From contig NC_064775.1 in NCBI RefSeq assembly GCF_011397635.1, positions 13,356,952-13,420,951 of the forward strand: a DNA stretch of 64,000 nucleotides, written 5' to 3'. Both the position numbers and the translations under genes were made by a program. The number at the start of each line of letters is the position of its first letter. Positions within the stretch are counted from its first letter, which is position 1. The notes under the pieces are model-generated. The model was not told where the DNA came from. It searched no databases and saw only the letters and a list, made by a program, of their open reading frames with translations. Source of the stretch: Epinephelus fuscoguttatus. Its lineage: Eukaryota; Chordata; Actinopteri; Perciformes; Serranidae. Shown in pieces: positions 1 through 12,990 of this stretch.

Positions 1-1680
1 AAAAGAAACCTGGATGAGCAGTCAATGTGCTCACTTATTGGTGGGTGGATGTTCTAACTTTGGACAGAGCCAGGCTTGCTGTTTCCACCTGCTCCCAGTC
101 TTTATGCGAAGCTAAGCAACTACTGTTCGAAGATTCAGTTGCTTTTTCAAACTGTGCACTGTAAGTCATGAAGTCAATGAACTGCCTCGGTTAGTTACAC
201 AGCAGGAACATCCGTCTAATGTTAGCTAACTAAAGCTAGCTTTCATTAGTTATCATAAGCCACCGGTCATAGCAGACTAATAAAGGCTGAAGCAGCCAAA
301 CCTCTGTGTGTATTTGAGCATTTTATTGCTCATTAATTCAGGTTTTTGTTTGTGACAGGAAGATTATGTTTTTTCTTCTCATAAAAGTTATATAGTCTCA
401 CTTAAAGATGAAATGTAGGGAACACACAAAAGAACACAGCAGACAGAAATTATGAATAATAATTACTTGGGTAAACAGACCATTAGTCAAGGTGAAACCA
501 AAAATACTGAGAGTAATCATGATAAAACGCCCCCAGATTTATAGAAGGGATTTATTTGTTCAGCATGGTTTAGAAGCATTATTATTTAATGTCAAGGATT
601 TTAGAGAACAACCACATTACCATGCATACTAAACCTTCCCAGTGTATAGACATTGTATGGCTTAAGATGCCAAAAACAACCTCAGATCAATACACATTTC
701 AGTCAAACCTCAATTTTCAATTTACAAACATCAATCATATCTGTAGGGCTAATTTCTCTCCCATAATAGACACTGAGGGGCTCAAAATCTGAAACTGACG
801 GGAGGAAAATCTTTGTTTTTCCTCAGGATAATATTATAAAGACATCATTATTTGGCAGGCAAATCTGGGAGGAGATTAATTAAAACAAAAAAATGTCTTT
901 TGGCAGATCGAGCTCCAACTGGCAGCATTTGCACACTCTGAAAAATTCTCCTGGGCCAAGTGTGTCTGACAAGTAAAGTCAGCCACAGACTAATATAAAA
1001 ATACACACAGCCTTTAAATAATAAAATAAAAAAGGTATTCCTATTTACTCCTACTACTGTGTGTTCCACAAAGCCAGCCACGGTTTCATGGTGGTGATTC
1101 TGGTGATGTTATACATGTACGAGAGGAAACAAGTAAACAAGGGGCCTGTTTAGAAAGAGCAGCAGCATGGAGATTTAGAGGTGAGATTTGCATCTGCTTA
1201 CAGCACAGTCATTTAAACGTTGCAGCTTTGCAGGTAACAGCCCCTGTAGACCCCCCTGTCATTTGACCTGGCAGATTATTTGCCCTTGTCACTGACAACT
1301 TGTCAGCAAAGACAAAAGCTGTCTCTCAGTCAGGACAACAGGATTGTCAACAAACTCCAATTTTAGACACGGCATAGAGATTTAGAGACTTGCAGGGTGA
1401 CAAAGCCTGACTGATCTCAGGTAGACACCGAGAGGCTCTCAGTCTGAGTGTGAATATATTGAGTGTGAACATGCATGGTTGAGTTTATGAGCGTGTGTGT
1501 AAGAATGTGTGTGTTTAACACCTCAATGCTACTTTGAGGTCTGTCATCACTTCCATCACTTTAGATTCTCCCTCAATCACCATTTCTCTCACTGCCTTTC
1601 TATTTTCAATTTTTTATTTGCATGAACGTGACATGTGAAGATGTTTGTATTGCCAAAGAATAGAAAAGAAAGTAGAGGGG
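1..1680. other. AT-rich DNA without recognisable gene
   Basis: Short open frames only (up to 77 codons), without splice context or family resemblance. A GCTAGC/TAGCTAA-rich patch at about 220-245 is typical of fish interspersed repeats. Nothing else recognised. Confidence 0.5.
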
Positions 1681-1689
1681 AAAAAACTG

Positions 1690-2700
1690 TTTTTAAGGGG
1701 CTGTGATGCGCTCGTTTTTACCAACCATGTTGCCAGAGCTTGTGGGAAAGGAGGGTAAATAATGCTAGCTAGGCTGGCTGATAAGTGAAATTTTTTACCA
1801 GCCAGGCACTTATTTTACCAGCCAACCAAATAATAATAATTTAAAGGAAAAAAAGTCAAGTCACTTAATGCTGCCGGTGGATGAGACTGGGGGGTGGCGA
1901 CAGGTCAAACTGATATGATGCTCTCTTTACAGGAGAATTCATGTCAAATGGAGGATAAACCATGAACATAAACTACAGATCACCTGTAAAGCATTTTAAT
2001 AAATTAATCTATCATAATTAAAACAATTGGAGACTGAAAACAAACGGATATATGGGTCTGATTACTTTTTTAATGAACTGACATCATTCCAGACAGGATG
2101 TAAGTGTTTTCTGTGACTGTACGGTTCTGTACGGACTGAAGGCTGCTGGAAACTGTCGGGAATCTGTTCGACTTCACCGCAGCTTTTTGTCACCGCCCCC
2201 CGCTGCGGCTGCCTGCTTTCGTCTACTTTCCAGGCGAGGCTCAGTTCATCTCAAACGAGCCTAACAACAGCTATCCACCTCGGCGCGCTGTGATGACGTC
2301 ATGACTGACGCACTTACGTGACCAAAGATCATCTCTGCCTGAAATACACATTACTCTGCCAGGAAACCAGCCGATACCACCATCGTTCCCCAGTAACAAA
2401 AAAATGCATTTTTTGCTGGTAAAAAAAATAACTCACCAGAGTGGCAAGTGGTCTTAAAAACCTGTAATTGGCGAGTGGCGAGAGTTAGTTTTGGACCCTG
2501 CATACGTCCATGCATCCTTTATTTTGACATAGATAAATTCACTAGAAGGCACTAGAGGGCAGTCAAAATTTTCAAGTAACAACAAACATGGTGACAGTGA
2601 AGGAGGTCGTGATAATGTACCTTTAAACAGAGGTAGCGCTGTAGAAGGCAGTGGTCTGTGAGGACACTGAATGCAATGTGAAATGTGGACGGACAATTCT
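1690..2700. mobile_element. Probable DNA-transposon-derived repeat (composite)
   Basis: The stretch differs from its surroundings. It has a CpG-rich block (about 2150-2330) with a perfect CRE, TGACGTCA, at 2294-2301, short echoing segments such as TTACCAGCCA and GGCAAGTGG/GGCGAGTGG near both ends, and a tail with GGCACTAGAGGGCAG and GAGGTAGCGCTGTAGAAGGC that I associate with fish hAT-type repeats. No transposase frame survives. Limits are approximate. Confidence 0.4.
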
Positions 2701-2866
2701 TTTAACTATATTACCAATTTGATCCGCCAGAAGTGTCTTCTTTGTGTCCTAGGTTTGTATTTTGTTTGAATTATGTAACACTGCCCCCAAGATTTTGTGC
2801 TGTAAAGACTTTAATCCTTTCATCCCTTTCATCTGAAAGCTTTCAGAAAATGTGTATAAATATGCA

Positions 2867-4232
2867 CAGGGTTCAACGCTAAGGTTTTTTTTCACTTGCC
2901 CAAAGTCAGTTTTTGCTTGTCCTATAAAAATTGTTTAATATAAGCGGCTATCAAATAACAAAGACTGCAGTTATTTTTATGTTATGTAATCTTTATTCAC
3001 ACTGTATTTATTAATTAAAACAACATATGTCATGTATTGTAGCTTAATTCCTACGCAAATATGACAGTGTCAGGGCTTAAAGTGAAAAATGTGTCAATCA
3101 TTCTCCGTCTATAATTTTGCGCCCTACTTGAGCCATGCCCACCTCTATTTATTTTTCACCCCTCTCTCCAGTTCTGCTGTATTAACACCGGGTTTAATAT
3201 ACTTTGCTTCCATCTCTCTGCCCTGCTCTACTCTACTTCAACGCTACTTAGCTCTCCCTCTACTCTACCAGTAGACTACCACATCTACCTGTTGCACAAA
3301 ACGCACACAGCAGTGTTTCCCCTAGGATGGAGTTGTAGCAGCAGAGGTGAAGCACACGCATGAAAAATAATTTTCACATGCGTGAAACTTTTTTGTATGC
3401 TTGCAAAGCACAGCCTGCTGGGATGTTTCTGTGTATCTACTGTCACCAGAAGGGCTCTTTAGGACTAAGTACATACAGTACATGTGTGCACAGTATGAGC
3501 AGATGAAATGTCTGTCTAGCTTACATATGAGGTGTCTCAAGATTTAGGAACATACAATTGTATTGAATATAATAAAAGTAAAAAGTCACATGACATGCTG
3601 CTGTTTTGTGCTATGACCTATTTAAGTGCTGGAAGTTGTTATTTATGTGACAACGCCTGGACGCAACACAAGCTCAGCATGAGTGCTGTGCTACGCTGCT
3701 GCGCAAGCAGCTGTTTGTCTGTGCGTAACAGCAGTCTGTTGATGGTTATTTACACAGTGTCCATAACAACAACTTTGTCAGCTGACAAACTGCACCGGGC
3801 TCAGGGTCAGGTTTGGTCAGGAAAATGCGGCCCAAGCCGCTCTAGCGTGATCACCTGTGTGTGTGGCGGGACTCCGCTGTGCGCGATACAGAGAGCAGAG
3901 GAGAATTGTTAACGCATGACCATGTAGAGACAGAAATGACATGATGACACAACACCATAAATAGTATATTGTTCTGTTACTATATGAAGCATTCGTCGCG
4001 CAAAATAATATCAATGGGGCTGTGGGCAGGACATTGTTACACAGCGTGTGCTTCTGACTTCAGGCAGAGAGACCACTGCATCAGAGCCGAAGGAGCACGT
4101 TTTAAAATACATTTATTTTATCAATTAGTTATTAACTTTTACTATTTTTAGCAACTTGCCCAATTGGGCAAGTGAGTTGTTAGTTTACATGCCCGACCGT
4201 GAGTTTTACTTGCCCCGGGCAATCGGGCAATC
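2867..4232. mobile_element. hAT-like element, right end truncated, containing a nested copy
   Basis: The left end CAGGGTTCAACGCTAAGG looks like a hAT terminal repeat followed by CACTTGCCC. The right part (4154-4232) has a 20-bp perfect palindrome of ACTTGCCCAA and a second CTTGCCCCGGGCAATCGGGC motif, then ATCCTTAT, the reverse of the left TAAGG, but the expected AACCCTG terminus is missing. A second hAT-like segment (about 3311-3910) sits inside. No transposase frame is intact. Confidence 0.4.
3311..3910 (+). mobile_element. hAT-like repeat copy A (nested; inverted partner at 7.9 kb)
   Basis: CAGTGTTTCCCCTAGG at 3311 is a typical hAT terminal motif. From about 3590 to 3890 the + strand closely matches the reverse complement of 7903-8215: shared blocks include GCTGCTG.TTTGTGCTATG, TGACAACGCCTG, TTGATGGT.ATTTACACA.TGTCCATAACAA and ACAAACTGC. 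Both copies also give frames containing SLLMVIYT.SIT, which shows common ancestry rather than a gene. Confidence 0.6.
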
Positions 4233-4549
4233 CTTATTGATGCATGACATGAACACAGAGTACATACAAAAGTCTCTGTCCATGTCCGTATACATATCTA
4301 ACATTGAGCATGATAAGCCATAAGATGTTAATAGCAACAGACACTGTATAAAGAGCGACAAACTCCACTGAAGAAGGGTGGCAGGGTCCAACAAACACAG
4401 GACTTTGACCCAGGAGTCAGGTGTTTGTGTCCTGTATGAAACTAAAAGTCAGTATTCAGTTATTGTCAGTCATTAGATACGAGTTTCATTAGATACGAGA
4501 TAATCTGTCATCAGTCATGAGTCTTTAGTCGACTCACAAGACTAAAGTA

Positions 4550-4612
4550 AATCACGATCTTTTTCCAACCCTAACCAAGTAGTTTTGTTGCTTAAACCTA
4601 AACACCAACTCC
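4550..4612 (-). repeat. Dispersed repeat, ACCACTTGGTTA family, copy 1
   Basis: On the - strand this reads GGTTTAAGCAACAAAACTAC then TTGGTTAGGGTTGGAAAAAGATC. It is the same core as copies at 17200, 18315 and 39410. Interspersed repeat of unknown class, known to me as abundant in perch-like fish. Confidence 0.6.
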
Positions 4613-4899
4613 TGCATCAAGATACAACACAAAAGGCTGCCCAAGCTTCTGCCCCAGCGTTAAAATATGATAAGTAAAGATGAAATCACATTGCCAGAAA
4701 TGTTTTGTGATTCATATCACAAAAATCATATCATCAAAAAATCATAATGCTGTGTAACGTATCTTCATGTGTTATGTTCATAAGTACATCAAGCCTGTCC
4801 CTTATTCATTGTTACTGTCCAACAAAAGCGTAAAATTGGCCCCAAATAATAGAATGAATGAGACATCTTTCAGTCTTAACTTCATGGTCAACCACTCTG

Positions 4900-5225
4900 T
4901 ATTTAGTTAGTTAGATTGGTTGGTTTTCAGTGTTGAGGGATTGGTAGCAGCCCAGGTTGTTGTGCAACTCCTTTAAATGTTTTCAAAGGCTTTGGTTCAT
5001 GACCAAATAATGCAAAACTAATGGCACTCCCATCAGCCTCACCTGTCCCTTATGTTTAGCGCTATTTAGCAAATGTTAGAATGATAAAAAGCTAAACTAA
5101 GGTGCTGATCAATGTAAACAGTATATCTGTCAAAACATCAGCATGTTAGCATTGTCACTGTGAACGTATTACAACGCTAAAGCTAGCATTTAGCATTAGC
5201 CTCACAGAGCTGCTAGTACGGCTGT
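4900..5225 (-). repeat. Dispersed GCTAGCATTTAGC-type repeat
   Basis: On the - strand it contains TTTGCTAAATAGCGCTAA, GAGGCTGATGGGAGTGCCAT and ATTTGGTCATGAACCAAAG, plus several TTAGCAT blocks. The same order of blocks occurs at 14870-15020 and 44600-44815, so this is one interspersed family in three places. Confidence 0.6.
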
Positions 5226-6241
5226 AGACTTGTAATCTTGTTCTAATTTGAATGTGGGGGGAATATGATATGATCTGCTCAACAAGCAGTGTTTTGAGAA
5301 AACTCTTAATAGTTTTACAGAATCAAATTGTAGTTTTCTTTTATTTTAATCCACATTTTTTAATTTTTAATTGTTTAATCCACTAAGTAACACTGACTCC
5401 TCCCTGAGTGGCCTGTGTGTTAGGACCTGCTCTCTTTAGTTTATCTTTGATCCTGGCAGTTAAAAAAATGGACTGTACCTTGCACTGTAAGCTCCATCTC
5501 TGTGTACTTACTATCAGCGTCAGTGGAAAACTAACTGGAGGTAGCCACCACAGTGTCGTTATCACAGTAATGGAAGCGGTATCTAGCGAGCCCCCAGCTT
5601 CCCATTAAAAACCTGCCAGGGAGGCAGCCTTATCTGGCAATGAACAATCTAGTTTTCAAAAGCTGCTTTCTTCCAAATGTTTATCTCGTAGAACAAATGG
5701 GACACCACATTGCATTAAGCATGCGGCAGCCTTGGTTGTTTGTTTGACAGACTAACCATGATGCAATCAGAGAGCTAGGCCTGCTGTCATATGTTATAAC
5801 ACATCTGATGTTGTATCAAAGCCTCCGTAAAGTTTTTAACTTCATTCTTAAAAAATGCAATTTCCAAATGAAAAACAAAGCACTTACAAAGAGTGGTGTC
5901 CTTAGGTGAGGCCATGGTCTGATGTGTTGATGGGTCAGCCTGTGTGAGACTACCGGACTTCACTCTTTTGGGCGAGGAGGTGTGGACGGTTGTCACTTCC
6001 TGGTTGAGAGAAAGAGAGAGAGCTATCAGTGAAAACACCTGTGCTTTCTCAACGGGGCGATGGAGAGGTGACGCTACGGGTCATCAAAACCAGCTGGCTG
6101 CCAGTGCACACCCTGATGTAGACACACGTGAGAAACGGAGGATAAACATGCTACAGCACATACCTTGAATGTGAAAAATGAAATAGTAAAGTGTCTGGTG
6201 ACATTTAGGCTCCAGTGAAACTTAGTTGCCGTCGTCTGAGC

Positions 6242-6243
<2 letters not shown>

Positions 6244-6276
<33 letters not shown>

Positions 6277-6925
6277 GTGAGTGTAAAGAGAGACGACCTT
6301 GAAACACAATGTGAACAGTAAGCATTGACTGGAAAGTTAGTGCAAACAGCACTTGGTTGAATTTTAATAGAGCCACTCTAGCAGTAACTAAAGGTGTTTT
6401 CACAGGCTTCTATTGATAAAAGGTACAACACTGGTAAATGGCATGTCCTTGGTGCATACAGGCTTGTTTTTCCCCTGGAAGCATTTTGTCAGCCACTGCA
6501 ACACACCTATTCAGCTGCAAATCATCCCCGCGGGGAACAAACACACCTGTGTCTATGTGTAGGGGGTGTGTGTGTGTGTGTGTGTGTGCGTAGGCGTGTG
6601 TGTCTTTGCAAATGTGCGGGTGTGTTTTTCATTTGCAAATCAAATGTATTCCCAGTAGCGTTTTTTCGACAGCGTCTTGCCGGGCGTCAACGCAGAGTGA
6701 CAACAAACACGCAATAACTCTGCACACGGTGTAACCACGTGACACACACACACACACACACACACACAAGCCGGTATCTGTCTAGTTTAGTCTTCTTTTC
6801 TCTGAGGAAGGTGTCAGCCATAATTTCAGAAATGCACCAAAGGACAAAACATCGTCCTCAAAAATCCCATTTAGCAAATCCCCGAAAGACATGCATGGTC
6901 ATTTGCATACTTTCCTACAGTAGCC

Positions 6926-6981
<56 letters not shown>
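6244..6981. repeat. Cluster of four CA/GT microsatellites
   Basis: Runs at 6244-6275 (CA), 6565-6588 (GT), 6742-6769 (AC) and 6930-6981 (AC, about 26 units) fall within 740 bp. Long open frames over them are dinucleotide-repeat translations (Thr-His or Val-Cys) and are not genes. Confidence 0.95.
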
Positions 6982-6983
<2 letters not shown>

Positions 6984-7885
6984 AAAACAGGGATGTAAAC
7001 ATAATCTCTCCCTTTCTGTCACTGTCATTCTCTCTCTCTCTCCCCCTCTTGCTGAAGTAGCTCTCACATCGAATGAAGCTCAAATCAGTGAGCTGCGAGG
7101 AGGAAAAGCACACGGTCCAAACCGGCTGCTAACCACAGCTCCCCAGTGCTCCGTGTTTGACTGCTGATATTAAACAGAGTATTTTGTCTACAACAGGGTG
7201 TTACTTTGCTCGGGGGATGTTTAAGTGCGTGAGCGGTGAGGATGTTTTACAGGCTACTGTGTGAAAAATGTGTGTGCGCGTGAGTTTGTGGTGGCTGGAG
7301 TTCATTACAGCTAGTTAAAAAGTGAATGTCACTGAACGAAAGCCATTAAAGAGACTCAAACATTTATCTCTCTTTGGTTGTCTGATGGGCCTGTTTACAC
7401 TTCACTTAAAGCCAGTGGCGGAAGTGAATAATGCATGGAGTACATGTGTTGTGGGGGTGGGAACACATTTTGACTGATTTTCTCTGTACATTAATGGACA
7501 TATTTCAGTTTCAACACAGCAGATGGAAGAACACTGTATTTCATTAAAGAATTGGCACACTGCACATACTGTTGGGACTGTAAGTGTATGTCAGGCAAGA
7601 AAAAGGGAGATACAGTATCTGAATCTATGTCTCTGTCCAGTACCGCCTTTCCACCAAAATAAGTGCATGTACACCATTTATTAAAGACAAGAAAATTTGC
7701 TAAAAAAATAGAAAATAGACTCCTTTCCCATTGCAGTAGACTAGAGTGGTGTACATGGCTCTGCAGTAGACAAGTATGCCTTTCTGTGTTTTTTCTACTT
7801 GTGTGATAGGCAAAAAAACGAGTTAGTGAACCGTAAAAAGCAGCATGGAAGCCAGTTAAAATGTTACACCGGTTACTTCTTTTTA

Positions 7886-8230
7886 CAGTGTTTCCCCTAC
7901 CATTATACTGGGGGGGGGGGGACATCCCGCACACACAGTTGAGCACACGAGATGGCGGCTCGGGACACAATTTCCTGACAGGCTTTCTGATTTTTAAGTC
8001 CGAACCCGACCCAAACCCAACGCAGTTTGTTACCTGACATAGTTATTGTTATGGACAGTGTGTAAATGACCATCAAAAGGCTGCCATTACCCACAGTCAA
8101 ACACGGCACCCGCACAGCAGTGCAGCATGGCACTTACACACGCTCAGTTGGAGCGGAGCCTGTGTAGCGTTCAGGCGTTGTCACGTAGGCCATAGCACAA
8201 CACAGCAGCATATCAAGTGGGCCGAACGGA
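7886..8230 (-). mobile_element. hAT-like repeat copy B (inverted relative to copy A)
   Basis: It begins at CAGTGTTTCCCCTACC (7886-7901), followed by a run of twelve G. The rest read on the - strand aligns to copy A over about 300 bp. The element carries a terminal motif only on this side, so the other end is lost or diverged. Confidence 0.6.
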
Positions 8231-8339
8231 ACCCAAGCAAAATGTTTGATTTGTTATCCGAATCATTGTGTCTCAACCTTCTCCAAAACAGGTATACATG
8301 TATGTCTTTAAACATAGTTGGGTGACTGATGTTTTTCTA

Positions 8340-8870
8340 AGGTTCTGCAGCCTTAAAGGCAGCATATAGAATAAGAACAGTATCCAGGATGGAACCATGG
8401 GGCACACCACAAAATATTTAGTCTTTATGACCAGAACTCCCCAAGGAGTGCAAACCCATTCTGTGTGTTATAACTTCTCAATAAAGAGATTGTTATTGAC
8501 TGTAGTAAAAGCAGTATTGAGCACAAAAGATACCAAAAAAGATATCTTCCAGCATCCATCTATCATCTCAGTGCTACACTTGGCAAAAAAGACAAGACTG
8601 AAATTAGAATTGACGCCAGTAAAATTTGAGAGTTAACAAGTTTTGAAAAATATATTAGGCTAGAAATTGTTCCAAAGTTATTCATGTGGTATGTGTGTGT
8701 GGTTTTTTCCAGAGGAGGCTTTATAAAGGCAGTTTTTAAAAGCCAAAGAAAAACAGCCAGTGTGCCAGGAGGGATAGATAATGTGCAGTAATTCTGCTGA
8801 CAAAAACCAATGAACCTCTTTACAAAACTGGTCAAGGACACACAGAGAGCTTCAGAGAACACAGTCTCTG
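8340..8870 (-). mobile_element. Decayed LINE reverse-transcriptase fragment
   Basis: The - strand frame at 8563-8862 contains LAVFLWLLKTAFIKPPLEK followed by NNFGTISSLIYFSKL, matching the xxFKxAxIKPLLKK...NYRPISNLPFLSK block of L2/CR1-type non-LTR reverse transcriptases. Further along, about 8340-8410, another frame reads CGVPHGSIL, the CGVPQGSILGP motif. Frame changes and a missing catalytic YADD show that it is dead. About 530 bp survive. Confidence 0.75.
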
Positions 8871-9864
8871 GTTTCAGAAAACAGCCTCTGCTATAGTACC
8901 CTACAACAGGATAGTGTAGTCATTCTTAAATGCATACTATAAAGAAATTCAAAACATTGTTATCTTGGAATAGGATGTCTAAGTTTGAACATAATAACAG
9001 ACATTAGGAAAAGGATTGGCTTTTCCTCAATCTGTTATCCGGGAGCTTTCAGTTAAGATTTTTAAAAGCAGGGACTGATCCATGATCAGTATCACATCAG
9101 CCGATTTTAAAGACATCACATTACTGACTGCACTGTCTCTAAGAAGACATGATTTTGAGATCAGCGGGTATTTTCTGATGTCACTCCACCAATCACACAA
9201 GAGGACTGCAGTTATCCATTTTATGAAATACAATAACCGGATGAACAGCAGCAGTGTAGCAGCCCAATGTCTCATGCAGCCATCACCGAGTGCTATCGAG
9301 CTTTGACTCCCTGCCATATGTTCTCTTTGGCGCAGGCTGCCACAGAGGAAGAGGAAGAGTGAGGGGGGTAGTGGTGGTGGTTGGGTGAGGGGTTGTCTCT
9401 GTGTATCTCCTAGAGACTGACAGAGTTAATAAGGGACAGTGCTTGGTGAAATCTGTCTAAACGTTGCCGGTCTGTCGCGAGAGATAATCCCTGTGAATAA
9501 AAAAAAATCACTGGATCCTCTTAAAAGAAGCTCAGTTAATGAAATCAATGCTGGCCATCTGGGACCATTTCATGTATGACAGTCGCCTACAAAGAGGCCA
9601 GTCGGGCTTGTGATGGTGAAACCATGGTAACAGGAAATAGTACACTGCTAGCCAAGGGAGGTGACACCATGACACCCACCTTCTTCACATTGGTGCCTAT
9701 TAGGGGGAGATATTACAGAAGCATAGACCGATGCAGAAAGCTGTGAGCTCCCCATCACACGTGCAAAAACTTTGTGATTTTCAACTGATTGTCTCATGTC
9801 AGCTGTTGACATTTTTGTCCTGTTAACAAGAGGTGCTCCTCATAGTAGGGCTTTAATGACATAC

Positions 9865-9956
9865 CATGGTGCAGGGAGGGTCTCTGAGGGGAGCTGTCCA
9901 CCTCTCTCTCCTCAAACGTTCTCCGTCTGTCCTCCCCCTCCCCCTCTGTGTCATCC
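9865..9956 (-). CDS. Candidate internal exon, possibly xirp2 (92 nt)
   Basis: On the - strand a T-rich tract ending AAATGCAG precedes the exon and CATG|GTATGT closes it. One frame gives a charged peptide with GEGEDRRRTFEEREVD and ending SPQRPSLHHG; another frame is also open. Composition (Arg/Glu/Ser-rich) suits the region before the MA(R/K)YQAAVS element of the LIMA1/XIRP2 family, where I would expect such an exon. Incoming phase 2 does not match the phase-0 donor at 27550, so at least one exon between them would be needed, or this is a chance splice-like ORF. No database support is available. Confidence 0.35.
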
Positions 9957-12624
9957 CTGCATTTAAAAAATGTCACTCTTAATAAGTCAATTAGGCAGGA
10001 ACTGAGTCCAAAGGTTTTATTTTGCTCTATCCAAGTGAGATAATGTCAAATGTGAGAGTGTAACCTGAACCATGTGGGTTTCACTCAGTCCACTGGAGAA
10101 TTTTTCACGGGAAAGAAAATATGAGTCAATCCTGGACTTGACTCCTGAATCACATTTTTCATTTCAACGATGGCTTGGCGAGGGATCACTTGGTGAAGTA
10201 TGAATTAAACTTAAGGCCTCAGTACAGTTCGAAGAAAGTTGCTGAATAGTCTCTAAACCACCTATAATACTTATGTTTTCCTATAGTTTTTATTCATGAG
10301 ACATACTACATTGATATCAGGGTACAGACCCCTATCTAAGTAGATTTTAGTTGTTGGACGTAATTTAGTCTTTCTAAATGTCAGTATATTTTAGCATTGT
10401 TTGGTTGTATGTATTTTCCACTATGATGTTATGTTATATAATTTATCAGCAGTCAGGTAAAAGTCTGAAAAGTTTCTGGCATATTCCCATTTGAAGTATA
10501 ACTGCATCTTGTTCCACTTTATGACGACAGGCTTTTCGCCCTGCCTCTGAGAGTGGCTGCTCAAAACACAATTAATACATTTGCATTGGGATATGGTCAG
10601 ACGGCATATTGTACGGAATACAAAACATGCTTACCAGCACCTCTAAAGCTCACATTTGTTTCATCTCTACAAAAAAAGGCTTGTCGTCAGTGTGATGTAG
10701 CCAGGCAACAAGCCAGCCAAATGAAACAAATGAAATATATCCCTGTTGGTGGAGTTTATTACCTTGGACGTAGCCAGGCTAGCTGCTTTTCCCTTGTTTC
10801 TAGTGAACCAGCTGCTATAGCACTATATCTAAGAGAAAGATATGAAAGTGCTATTAATGTTCTCATTTAACTATCCGCTAGAAAGAGAATAATTGTACTC
10901 GACAACATGTCAACCTGTTTTTTTCCACTTCTGCTAAATGAAGTTTAACACCGCTGGACTCCTGAGCAGAGCCAGTGTGCCATGTCATATCAAAGGACCT
11001 CAAGTGCTGCTGGTAGTACTTGTCAGTACTAGAAGGACTGGGATGTTTAAGTGAGACTGCATTAACTTTTGATTACCGTACAATTTTAGGACACTTGAAC
11101 ACACATTGAGACTGTGTTTTTTACTCATTTTAAAGCACATAATCCACTGCAATGTTTGGATCTATAATTTGGGCGAATTACTGATGAAAGGATGAAATAA
11201 ACTTACATTTCACTGTGTAACCCTGTGTTGTAAAATGACAAATAAATGAACCTTGTAACCTTGACTACAAGTTATCACTTTGCCAAGAGTAAGAGCTCCT
11301 CTCCATCTCTCCTGCTGCTGCTACTACGACTACACTGGAATCAAATAGCTAAGAAATGGCTCCGAGTGCTTTTTGCTGGAGTTGGTGAAGCTACAGTTGC
11401 AGTGCAAATCGATAAGGTCCACTGGTTCGATATCAGGTGTGACATTTTAGAGGAGAGAGGGCACCCACCTCAACGGGATGTACTCCTTAAACACACCTTA
11501 TTTTTGGATTACTCTCTGTACCTTTTCCCCTCCATCTCTTTTTCTTTCATGTTCCTACCCTGCTTTCCTGATCTTCCTCTATCTTTATTCCAAGTATTCC
11601 TACCTTCTCTTTTCTTTTTGTGTGTATGTGTGTGTAGAGACAGCTCCCCGGCTGGCTTGAGTGCGTCTTCAGCATGCTGGTTATCCAGATTGTCTTACAG
11701 GTGAATGGTGGGCTAGTTTCTTTGCTCTTCTGTGTTTGAACCCTGCCCACTCAGTTCATTTATTGCCTATGACAGTGTCTCTGGAGTAGCACTGTAGCTC
11801 TGGCTAGTGCACGACAAGTGACTGAAAGGGCCTGCCAAGAAAAGAAGTCACTCACACATGACTCACTGTTTGGGTACTGCATTTTAAATCAAAGGATTCT
11901 TTGTTGGCAAATGGTGCACATACGAGTGAATCCAAGCATGTGGACACAGACACTGTATTTACATACAGTTCAGCCACATGCACGCTCCCTGTGTCAGCTC
12001 TTGGACTGAGTGCTGTTGGCTGTGAAAGCTGCCTTATGGGTTTGCTGGCGTAACATACAAGTGGCTGCTCTCAAACATGACTCATGAGACACGACAACAG
12101 TAAACAAATCGCTGGGTTGACCGAGGCAACCAGTTGCTTTGGATTTACTTCTCTAAACACGCCTGACCTTCTCCAGCAATTCAAAGCAGGGAGCCAAAGG
12201 TCTCAGCAGTCATTCCACACTGTTACTATGTATGTAGAGCAGCACAAAATGAGTTTCAGTTGACTTAAAGTTGGGTAACATAAACAGGACGATGAGTGAA
12301 GTATTTAAAAATGTATACCCACAAGAGAACAAATGATATTGAGCAAGGTAAAACACACAAAATATTATCACTCAACTAGAATGTGATACTCCTCAAGTGG
12401 CTCTTTCCCACAAAGGGAATTCAACAACCCCTGACCTGGAGCTTCCCATAACCTGAACCTGTAAAGTCCAAATTCTGCCTTAACATTTCGCTGTGTTTAA
12501 CAAAGCAGAACATTTTGGATGTACTGAACTGCAGGAACAGAGTAAGGGAGTAAAAGCTGCTTGATTGTATAAACATGTATGTGCACAATGAGGAAAGCTA
12601 TTCAGAAATATAAAGACTAAGCTC

Positions 12625-12990
12625 AATTAAAGTTGGGGTAGGCAGGTTTTTTTTCTCTCATTGGATAAAAATCTCATAATAATCTGTGGACAAATTGTAA
12701 TTCAGTTGGTCTAAGAGAAAACTCAACTTCTGCACCTCCTCTTGGCTCTGTTCTCAGTGTTTAGAAAATCTAGCCCGTGACAGGAGACTTTGGCAAATCA
12801 CTGGGCATTTCAGAGAGAGGGCGTTCTGAAGTGTGTGCACGTCCCTTCAGTAAAGCCTGATTCTGTGGTGGAGAATCCTGAAGAAAAAGTTGCTCTGCCA
12901 GCATTGGCAATAACTGCCTATACTGCAAAGCAACCCCAACAAAAGAAGATGAACTCATCAAACAGTGAGTCTAAAAGCAGTCTGACAATA
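12625..12990 (+). repeat. Dispersed repeat (GTTGGGGTAGGCAG family)
   Basis: It starts AAAGTTGGGGTAGGCAGGTT and contains CTAGCCCGTGACAGGAGACT and TTTGGCAAATCACTGGGC, blocks that I recognise from a common fish interspersed repeat. The open frames on both strands are not gene-like. A single copy is in this window, so the call rests on memory. Confidence 0.45.

Noticed and set aside
3532..3912. 126-codon + strand frame
   Set aside because: It lies in a dispersed hAT-like repeat whose inverted partner at 7.9 kb gives a related but differently broken frame.
6074..7167. Frames of 107-142 codons
   Set aside because: They owe their length to CA/GT microsatellites, giving Thr-His and Val-Cys runs.
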